Positions 34,709 to 41,151 of a stretch of DNA of 41,151 nucleotides are shown one piece after another. Positions within the stretch are counted from its first letter, which is position 1; every line of letters starts with the position of its first letter. The notes under the pieces are model-generated. The model was not told the origin of the DNA. It was given only the letters and a program-made list of their open reading frames with translations, and made no database searches. The DNA comes from Myxacorys chilensis ATA2-1-KO14 (lineage in GTDB: Bacteria > Cyanobacteriota > Cyanobacteriia > Leptolyngbyales > Leptolyngbyaceae): contig JAHHHP010000048.1 of assembly GCA_019359275.1 (NCBI GenBank), forward strand, positions 1-41,151, written 5' to 3'. A program made the translations under genes and the position numbers.

Positions 34709-36000
34709 CCAAAACTATCGGTGTAGGCATAGCCGCGATCGCCAATCAACAGAAATCCGTCACTTTCACCGGAGCCTAATTCTTGTGTGCCTGCGATGCC
34801 GCGATTTAGCACCTGGATCAAACGCTGGGGGCTAAATGACTCTAGTTCGACAAAATTTCCCGCTTCTAGCCACTGTAAATCTGCTGTCGATAAGCTGTTG
34901 CGAACCTCATCTGAAAGTTGTTTGGCGGCTTGCGCTGATTCTGCCGAGGACTGAATGAACATGCCCTGCGCCGCCCTGATTTGCCTGGGAAGCAATCCGA
35001 CATCGATCATCAGGACATTGCTATTTTGAAACCAACGCTCGCTGTTGCTCAACCGATGAATTAAACCAACTCCGCGTGGGCTGCAATCGTGAAAGACATA
35101 GACCTTCAGGTCGGGGTTGCGTCGCAGCATTTGCATTGTGGTGTCGAAAATGCTTTGCGGATAGCCCGTGATGCTAAGAATCGCGCAGTTGTTCTCGAAA
35201 TGAAAGTTGTTGGCGATTAGGAGTTGAGCGATCGCGGCGGTGTCACACACGACCAAGCGATCAAAACTATAGGTGCTGATTTCTGGACTAATCGTTATGG
35301 GTGTCGCCTGTTCATTTGGAGGAGGCAGCAGTTGAGCAATCGAGCCATTGATGTCTTGCCAGCGCATTAACCATTCCGCTAGATCGCTTTGTCCAATCAA
35401 GAATTCCTGAGAAAACTCGCTTTGACGGTTCTGTAAGCGACCTAAATAGATCGTCATCATGCCCAACACAATGCTAAAAGCGCAAAATAGAAACGATTCG
35501 ATTGTAATGCTAATGATGATTCCGGCAACCAGGATGATCACACCAACGACAATCAAACTTTCTGCACTAGCTCGACGCTGCTTCGCCGTTGCTCGAACCG
35601 CTCGACTAGATCGATACAGCAAATAAACGTATAGCGTGCTAACTACGATCGCAACCCAAGGAATTAAACTGAAATTCAAACTATCAGATAGAAAACCACC
35701 AATCAGCAACGAGAAGAAGCCCGTTACAAAGAAGTAAAGAAAAATCAAACCTGCTTTTGACATGGAAGCTTTGGATCGCAGTCGTCGATCTAGAAAGTAG
35801 AGGAGTTGCTTTGGTGTATAGAACAGACTGTTGTTTGCCGATAGATCTGCGATCGCTTTAGCAAACATTGGGTCAGTGACTTTAACGGCTGGCATCTGAG
35901 TCGGCTCAAACGCAAACCGATGCTGGCAGTTTTTACACGATCCTAGATGTTCGGTTCGATCTTTTAACGTGTTATCGGTTCCACACTGGATACATTTCAT
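34705..36000 (-). CDS. Zinc-ribbon membrane protein with C-terminal soluble domain
   Basis: I do not recognise a named family. The 431-residue product starts with a zinc ribbon (Cys3, Cys6, Cys22, Cys25). About four membrane helices follow (83-103, 111-130, 148-167, 169-188), then a soluble region of about 240 residues. That region contains DRLVVCDTAAIAQLL and VYVFHDCSPRGVGL, which could be a Toprim- or Rossmann-like core; this is a guess. It starts 9 bp after the stop of the LysA-like gene on the same strand, so it is probably the last gene of that operon. A link between the enzymes and the membrane is plausible. Confidence 0.6.
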   Translation of the reverse strand: MKCIQCGTDNTLKDRTEHLGSCKNCQHRFAFEPTQMPAVKVTDPMFAKAIADLSANNSLFYTPKQLLYFLDRRLRSKASMSKAGLIFLYFFVTGFFSLLIGGFLSDSLNFSLIPWVAIVVSTLYVYLLYRSSRAVRATAKQRRASAESLIVVGVIILVAGIIISITIESFLFCAFSIVLGMMTIYLGRLQNRQSEFSQEFLIGQSDLAEWLMRWQDINGSIAQLLPPPNEQATPITISPEISTYSFDRLVVCDTAAIAQLLIANNFHFENNCAILSITGYPQSIFDTTMQMLRRNPDLKVYVFHDCSPRGVGLIHRLSNSERWFQNSNVLMIDVGLLPRQIRAAQGMFIQSSAESAQAAKQLSDEVRNSLSTADLQWLEAGNFVELESFSPQRLIQVLNRGIAGTQELGSGESDGFLLIGDRGYAYTDSFG

Positions 36001-36009
36001 ATTTCATGT

Positions 36010-37248
36010 CTATCTTGATGATGAAAACACTTGATGATCTACCAAAACACTATACGCTTCACGTCGACGAATTAATCGATGCGCCTCTTGCTCTAACAAC
36101 ACTTCAGCCGGTCGGGGGCGATGCAAAAAGTGCGATGACATCGCATATCCGTAAGCACCAACATCTAGAATGGCGATGACATCGCCCGCCCGGAGCGCAG
36201 GCAGCGCACAGCTTTTGCTGAGATAGTCGCGAGAATACGTCGTGTTGCCGCAAACCTGAGTTGGGTGAAGCACCGTATCCGATCGCCAAGCGGCAATTTC
36301 GCGATAGCCACCGTGAACCGAGGGAACCGACAGATTGGCCACCGTCGTGTCAACGCCCACGATCTGCATGTTGCCTTGCCACTTGACGGAAACAACAGTG
36401 GTGAGCAGCGTGCCGCACTGTGCGATCGCAGCGCGTCCAGGTTCAATCACTAGCTCAATCGATCGTTCACAGTGCTGGAGCCGTCGATCTAACTCTGTTC
36501 CAAACCCATGCCAATCAAACGCCACCCCTCCGCGATGTCGATACGGATAGCCAAACCCGCCGCCAAAGTCGAGATATCGCCAATCAGGTAAACCTTGGGC
36601 GGCAGCAATCACCGTATCCATCGCGCTTACAAAAGCGTCAGTCGCGTTTGTGCCTGTGCCTCGATAGAAGTGAAGCCCACTTAGGGCTAACCCTGCTGCG
36701 TCGGTAATGGCGATCGCATGAGTAAAGTCGTTAGGATGAACGCCGATGCGACTGTCTCCCGTCAGTTCGGGGAGATTTAGACGGAGACCCAGACGGGGAC
36801 TAAAGCCGAGATGTAGGGATTGATGGACAGCGCAGAAGAGACGAAGCTGATCGAGGCTGTCGAGATTGTAAGTGGTGATGCCCCAATTGAGCGCTTGTTC
36901 AATTTCACATCGATCGAGGTTGCTGCCACTGTAGACAATCTGAGTCGGCTCGAAGCCTGCGTGCAGCCCTAAGTAAATGTCTCCGGGGGTGTTGGCGTGG
37001 AGTCCCCAACCGTTTTGACGAAAGATATTGAGTAGTGACAGGTTGCCATTGGTAACACTGGCAAAGCGAAACTGAGTGTGAGGATAGGGAATCGATTGGG
37101 TGATGTGCTGAATTGTTTCGTGTAAGCGATCGCGCTGGTACACATACAACGGTGAACCGTAAGTTTCGAGCAAGGTTTGAGCCAGTTCTAAACGAAATGG
37201 AGTCTTAATCGAGACTGGCCGCGACGAGAAATCGATTGCTTTTACCAT
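36010..37248 (-). CDS. PLP-decarboxylase-fold (LysA/type III) protein lacking the PLP lysine and catalytic cysteine
   Basis: The 412 residues have the fold-type III layout of diaminopimelate and ornithine decarboxylases: an alanine-racemase-like barrel (about 25-270) and a C-terminal sheet domain. Conserved parts are GSPLYVY, GLHFYRGTG, DFGGGFGYPY, EPGRAAIA, ILDVGAYGYAMSSHF and RPRPAEVLL. The expected FAxKAN lysine reads FASVTNGN (Val65 at the Lys position). The catalytic Cys-x-Ser-x-Asp reads TTYSRDY. So it probably cannot act as a normal decarboxylase. The ATG at 37248 has AAGGA 6 bp upstream; another ATG at 37254 overlaps the upstream stop. It is translationally coupled to the asparagine-synthetase-like gene at 37251-38978. 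Confidence 0.85.
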   Translation of the reverse strand: MVKAIDFSSRPVSIKTPFRLELAQTLLETYGSPLYVYQRDRLHETIQHITQSIPYPHTQFRFASVTNGNLSLLNIFRQNGWGLHANTPGDIYLGLHAGFEPTQIVYSGSNLDRCEIEQALNWGITTYNLDSLDQLRLFCAVHQSLHLGFSPRLGLRLNLPELTGDSRIGVHPNDFTHAIAITDAAGLALSGLHFYRGTGTNATDAFVSAMDTVIAAAQGLPDWRYLDFGGGFGYPYRHRGGVAFDWHGFGTELDRRLQHCERSIELVIEPGRAAIAQCGTLLTTVVSVKWQGNMQIVGVDTTVANLSVPSVHGGYREIAAWRSDTVLHPTQVCGNTTYSRDYLSKSCALPALRAGDVIAILDVGAYGYAMSSHFLHRPRPAEVLLEQEAHRLIRRREAYSVLVDHQVFSSSR

Positions 37249-37250
37249 GC

Positions 37251-38978
37251 TCATTCCTTCCATTTCTGACGATATTTCCAGACCCACGGCGGCAACCAAA
37301 ACGGATGATTCCACGACAATCGATGAGCGGAGCGATCGCATGGTTGATGTAAAGCGTTCGCCATCCACATCTCCCACATGATCAACATCCACAGCACTTC
37401 ACCCATACGACGACCCGCGATCGCCGCGCCCAATTTGCCCTCCACAACATGAGCGGCGAGATCAGGTTGCCATAGCTGCTCTGCGCGGAGACGATTTGGG
37501 TTTAGCCAATCGCCCAGATCATGCCACCATTCATTGAAACACCAAGCGGTTAAAGGCACACCCATGCCTCGCTTTTGTCGCCATACTACTTCTGGCGGTA
37601 GCCAGCCTTCTACAGCGCGTTTGAGAATGTACTTCTCACAGGAGCCGTGTAAGCAAAGCGCTCCAGACAGCCCAAATGTCCATTGCGCGAGCGGCATATC
37701 GCAAAAGAGCGATCGCACCTTCAAGCCGTGCGCCCACCCTAGAGCTGTCGCACGAGGATGAATGTTCTGTGCCCCTTTCAACATCAGCGAAGCGCGGCGC
37801 AATCGAGATAGGAGCGAAGTGGTAAATGCCGGATCGATCGCGTCTTGCAGCCAATCTTGCGCCTGTAAGTCTTTGACCCGAGCATACGCCATTGGATCGT
37901 ACACCAGAGCTTCGTATCCCCACAGCCGATGGAAGGTATGGAGATACTGATGGGTAAACGATTCTTCCTCAGTTGGATGATGGGTTTGATAAACGCTTGC
38001 GGCAATGACCGGTTTGTTTGTCCAGCCTGCAAATAGCTGATCGCCGCCCTCGCCATTGAAGATCACGCGCGTATCTCGACTTGCCGCTTCTGACAAAAGA
38101 AAAAGCGGAACCGTCACTCCATCTCCAAAGGGTAAATCTAGAGCCTGTACGGTTGAAATTAGAGCGTTGCGAATCCGTTGTGGGCTTGCATCCACTTTCA
38201 CCAAAGGAATGTTGAGCGACCGCGCGACTTGCTCGGCGTAAAGATACTCTGAAGCGCCTGCCCCGCCAAAGTCCAAACTGTAAGCCCGTACCTTGACTCC
38301 CGCTTGCACAAGCAATGCCGCCACAATCGATGAATCTAATCCTCCCGATAGCAACACACCAACAGGTTCATCTCCTAGATCGCTTGTCTCGCGATCGATC
38401 GCGTCTTTCAGCAACGTTTGCAGTTGCGCGATCGCATCGGATTCATCCACCAATAGCGTGTCTGCTTCTCGCCACTCAAACGATCGGCTGGACTGAGGCG
38501 ATGAAATGCACATCGTTTGCTCATCTCTCGTCCAACTCATCTCTGTACCCGCCGCAATTGCTCCTATTCCCTGAACGGGAGTGAGTGGTGTTGGCACATA
38601 CGAAAAGCAGCTATAGCCATACAGCGCCTCAATGCTGATCGATCGCTCTTGCAGCAGTGGCAACAGCACCTGCGATCGTGAGGCAAACCAAATGACTTGT
38701 TCCACTTGCGTCCAATACAATGGCACTCGCCCAAACGCATCTCGCCCTAAGATCAACCGCTCTTCTGCAACGGTTGCCCAAGCATCCGCCTGTTCACGAT
38801 CGGTAAAAAACCGAGACGCAGACAGCCTAACGTCCAGTAGTGCAACGTCTAATATAGGTGGACACGTTGCATCTAGGAGAGCCGACAAAACCTCCAGCGT
38901 TGAATCATCTCCATATCCCCAACAGCCAACAATTTGCGGCGGCTCGGCACTACGAAGAAGTTGGGCAACCTTATCCAT
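37251..38978 (-). CDS. Asparagine-synthetase-like amide-forming enzyme without glutaminase Cys (copy 2)
   Basis: The 575 residues have the same two-domain plan as the gene at 32993 but are quite different in sequence. The N-terminal Ntn-like domain (about 15-160) keeps ERLILGRDAFGRVPLYW but no Cys at position 2. The ATP-pyrophosphatase domain has SGGLDSS at 211-217, NGEGGDQLFAGW and a C-terminal KRGMGVPLTAW. It leads the minus-strand operon with the LysA-like and zinc-ribbon genes. True asparagine synthesis from glutamine is unlikely; ATP-driven amide or peptide bond formation on another substrate is inferred. Confidence 0.85.
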   Translation of the reverse strand: MDKVAQLLRSAEPPQIVGCWGYGDDSTLEVLSALLDATCPPILDVALLDVRLSASRFFTDREQADAWATVAEERLILGRDAFGRVPLYWTQVEQVIWFASRSQVLLPLLQERSISIEALYGYSCFSYVPTPLTPVQGIGAIAAGTEMSWTRDEQTMCISSPQSSRSFEWREADTLLVDESDAIAQLQTLLKDAIDRETSDLGDEPVGVLLSGGLDSSIVAALLVQAGVKVRAYSLDFGGAGASEYLYAEQVARSLNIPLVKVDASPQRIRNALISTVQALDLPFGDGVTVPLFLLSEAASRDTRVIFNGEGGDQLFAGWTNKPVIAASVYQTHHPTEEESFTHQYLHTFHRLWGYEALVYDPMAYARVKDLQAQDWLQDAIDPAFTTSLLSRLRRASLMLKGAQNIHPRATALGWAHGLKVRSLFCDMPLAQWTFGLSGALCLHGSCEKYILKRAVEGWLPPEVVWRQKRGMGVPLTAWCFNEWWHDLGDWLNPNRLRAEQLWQPDLAAHVVEGKLGAAIAGRRMGEVLWMLIMWEMWMANALHQPCDRSAHRLSWNHPFWLPPWVWKYRQKWKE

Positions 38979-39292
38979 GAAGACTGACGAAGTTTGATTA
39001 CCTATTTAACTACATAGAGGTAATGGAAATACGGAAGTACTTGAGTCGTCGCCTAGCGAAGGTTTTCAGCAGATCAGATTCTAAGTGGTCGATTAGTTCG
39101 TTCTTGCATAAGTAGCTAAAACCCTCATCCTCTGGGCACTTATGCTCCTTGAACTAACGATGAATAATCCTTGCGATCGCTGAATGCGTTTTCAATGCAG
39201 CACAAATAGCATGAAAATCATTTGACTGTTTTCGATTCAGAAGGATGGCATCCCTACTCACTCGATAGCTACCTAGAATGAGTAGATCTCAG
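38979..39292. other. Intergenic region upstream of the operon
   Basis: This 314-bp region lies upstream of the operon and beyond the 3' end of the decayed glycosyltransferase. Apart from one 30-codon frame (39023-39115, listed separately) only frames of 13 codons or fewer with an ATG were found on either strand. It should contain the operon promoter, which I could not locate with confidence. Confidence 0.45.
39023..39115 (+). CDS. Possible 30-residue basic peptide
   Basis: An ATG at 39023 preceded closely by AGAGG (spacing only 2 bp) opens a 30-codon frame ending in TAG at 39113-39115. The product, which starts MEIRKYLSRRLAKVF and ends ISSFLHK, is basic and could form an amphipathic helix. 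It is divergent from the asparagine-synthetase-like gene at 37251. It could be a chance frame; it has no recognised leader or core motif. Confidence 0.2.
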   Translation: MEIRKYLSRRLAKVFSRSDSKWSISSFLHK

Positions 39293-41042
39293 CTACTTTA
39301 GACGATATAAAACGGCTTCTCGATCGGGGTTTTGTCCCAAGACCTGAATAAAGGGAGCGCCAGGTTTCTTCAACCATTCAGTTTCCTCTGCTTGCATCGT
39401 TTTCAGTTTAGGACCAACTGAAAGAATGTCGATTTTTTTCTGCTTGAGAATGGTCAACCACTGGTCATAGCTGATTTCTTCGGGCGTAACAGACACAGCT
39501 TGTTTATCCCAGTGTTTTCCATAGAAAATGTAGCCAGCATAAGTCGAGGTGTAGCCGATCATTTCGTCTGGCTTTATTGTTTCAATATAATTAGCAGCTT
39601 CTCCATACGTTTTGACTCGGTTTATTTCTCTAAGTTCATGGGTCGATAAACTAAAGCTAACTAAAAAAACTAGAACTGCGATCGCGGTAAAGATGCGAGA
39701 TTTTAGAAAATTGTTTGCAAAGCGATAAAATTTACTGACTTTAAAGAATTTTATTAACAGTAGATTTGCAATGAGTAAAACTACAATTTGGAGGTTAAAC
39801 AGGCTAACAGTTGAGGCGATAACGCTAATTGCTAAGATTTGCTCGTATTTAAAGCCTTTTGGCTTTAAATGAGGAGATATGCTACTTGCACTAACGGCAG
39901 CTAGGATTCCTAAAGTACTCAAACAAGGAAATGCATATCGAAGCCCTTGACCTATCCAAACTGTAATTTGTCCGTTTGCTCCTCCATTATCAGCACTGTA
40001 AGGGGTTGTCCAGTATAGAAATCCTGTGACAAGCAGTAAAAGGAACAGCCCAGCAAAGACTCTAATCTTTGCTTTTTCTTGTATTCTAGAACGCAGAAAC
40101 AGCCATAAAAATAGAATGATTTGGAGAGCTAAAAATAGGAATGAAAGACCCAATTTCGCTCTGATTTGTCCTCCTAGAGTCTTCCAATTTGCAAGATTGG
40201 TAACATTGAAAAGATTTGCTAAAGTTGTTTCGCGCACCTTATCAATTTTCACATTTCCAGGAGATAGAGTGGCGCTGCCAACCTTTACTTCGATGTATCC
40301 TAGAGGATTTCCAAGCTCTAAGTAGTTTCTCAGATACCAGAAGCCGCCCAAACACAGTAAGCATATCGCGCTGAGCGAAACTAATACAATCGAACTTTTA
40401 GGCAATCGATTAGCTAGATTTAAGCGCCTTTCTTTAATAAAGGATTGCGCGAGTAGAAATGCCAGAATCGAAAGAAGAACGCTACTATAGATGAGTCCTG
40501 ATGTTTTGATTCCAGTTAACATTCCCACAGCGATCGCTAACAGTGCTAAATAAGAAATCTGCCGTTTCTTAATATATAAAATTGCAAAGTAAAAACCGGC
40601 AATAAAGAATGAAGCAAGCGGAAGATCAATGTGAATTGTATTCACGTTTTCGATCAGAATTGGTAGTGTCAGAACCAATGACGTTGATGTTAAACTGCTA
40701 ACTCTTGTTGCACCAAACTTAGTACTGATTAGATAAATAGAAAGTCCTAAAATTAGCCATGCAACAAGATTTGGGAAAGTTATTAAGAAATCTTCTTTGA
40801 ATGGTATAAAAAATATCGCACAAAGCACTTCCTATGTGTAGGGATATCGACCAACTTGATTAAACTTGAATTCTTCTAAATAAGCAAACGAGTGATTTTG
40901 ATACCACTGCACCATTGTGGGTAAATGATAGGCTAGAGAATCGTAACTATCAATAGGTTGAACTGCTGATTCAAATCCTAAAAAAAACAACGACTGAAGC
41001 AATAGCAGCGAGAATTATGATTTCAAATTTATTTAGTTCTTT
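39293..41042 (-). pseudogene. Decayed multi-pass membrane glycosyltransferase (GT39/ArnT-like)
   Basis: The longest intact part (39293-40828, 511 residues) has about ten membrane helices and a C-terminal soluble region. It resembles GT-C enzymes that use polyprenyl-phosphate sugars. Coding sequence continues upstream in the same frame as IDSYDSLAYHLPTMVQWYQNH, which carries the family's catalytic first-loop Asp region, but a TAG (40832-40834) interrupts it inside YPYT*EVLCAIFF, where Trp is expected (TGG to TAG). Further upstream, at a run of eight A/T bases (40980-40987), the frame shifts to one giving KELNKFEIIILAAIASVVVFF, a likely first helix. Two lesions and the IS630 start just beyond make a pseudogene likely. 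Confidence 0.75.
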
Positions 41043-41110
41043 ACAGCCTTTTCCAGCCTAATGAGGTACAAGCTAGAGTAATGTAAAGTGCCATCTCTAA
41101 GCTAGCGATT

Positions 41111-41151
41111 ATGCAACCCTACTCGCCCGACCTCCGCCAGAGAATTGTAGA
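41111..41151 (+). CDS. Start of an IS630-family transposase (partial, cut by window end)
   Basis: The last 41 bases encode MQPYSPDLRQRIV, the typical N-terminus of IS630-type transposases (helix-turn-helix region). The element's left end probably lies between about 41065 and 41075, where a TA occurs at 41067-41068; IS630 elements insert at TA. The rest lies outside the window, so intactness cannot be judged. Confidence 0.75.
   Translation, partial: MQPYSPDLRQRIV

Noticed and set aside
32993..38978. Lasso-peptide cluster
   Set aside because: Asparagine-synthetase-like enzymes are present, but no precursor with a leader and macrolactam acceptor, no PqqD-like recognition protein and no transglutaminase-like leader peptidase was found.
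32993..38978. Exosortase/PEP-CTERM polymer locus
   Set aside because: The amidotransferase, PLP-fold and hydrolase set is similar, but no exosortase, PEP-CTERM protein or polymer export gene is in the window.

Overview
The window looks like a chromosome segment from a cyanobacterium, probably a filamentous Leptolyngbya-like lineage (inference). The octamer GCGATCGC (HIP1) and its GCGATCG core occur throughout genes and spacers, and many genes belong to families found mainly in cyanobacteria: DUF1830, DUF3598, the plsY-like/PEP-synthase fusion, Uma2 nucleases and the TldD/TldE pair. No rRNA, tRNA or CRISPR array was seen.

Layout. (1) 1-1352: an intact IS5-type insertion sequence sits just upstream of a small DUF1830 gene. 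(2) 1576-10893: mostly housekeeping genes: DAHP synthase, a glutathione S-transferase, the run serS-rseP-nth-rpsN, aat, a DUF3598 gene downstream of ftsX, and def. (3) 11065-16899: an orphan sensor kinase, a Uma2 protein and a 951-residue fusion of a degenerate PlsY-like domain to a rifampin-phosphotransferase-like module. (4) 16900-17884: about 1 kb without genes. It holds twelve 21-bp tandem repeats, a three-layer nest of palindromic elements including a 201-bp MITE with a 10-bp target duplication, and two hairpins. (5) 17885-25734: a VanY-type carboxypeptidase, a hicBA toxin-antitoxin pair, pcrA/uvrD, a 50-residue membrane peptide, tldD, tldE and rimM. (6) 25821-30593: three consecutive secreted proteins, a class A beta-lactamase-like hydrolase, ruvC and a second Uma2 protein. 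(7) 30729-41151: the most unusual part. It has an alpha/beta hydrolase, a complete IS4-type element with a 10-bp target duplication, a four-gene cluster, a decayed membrane glycosyltransferase, and the start of an IS630-type transposase at the window edge.

The best candidate for an undescribed system is 32993-38978. It has two asparagine-synthetase-like enzymes that keep the ATP-pyrophosphatase loop but lack the N-terminal glutaminase cysteine. Between them lie a PLP-decarboxylase-fold (LysA-like) protein whose PLP lysine and catalytic cysteine both appear to be replaced, and a zinc-ribbon membrane protein. Three of the genes form a tight minus-strand operon; the fourth converges on it with a 4-bp overlap. 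The IS4 element landed 1 bp before the apparent start codon of that fourth gene, so its expression has probably changed. The set suggests ATP-dependent amide-bond chemistry for a small molecule, peptide or surface polymer. That function is inference.

Several start sites were moved inward from the longest open frame (serS, rseP, aat, DUF3598, ftsX, def, vanY, hicA, ruvC, the LysA-like gene) using family N-termini, ribosome-binding sites or overlaps.
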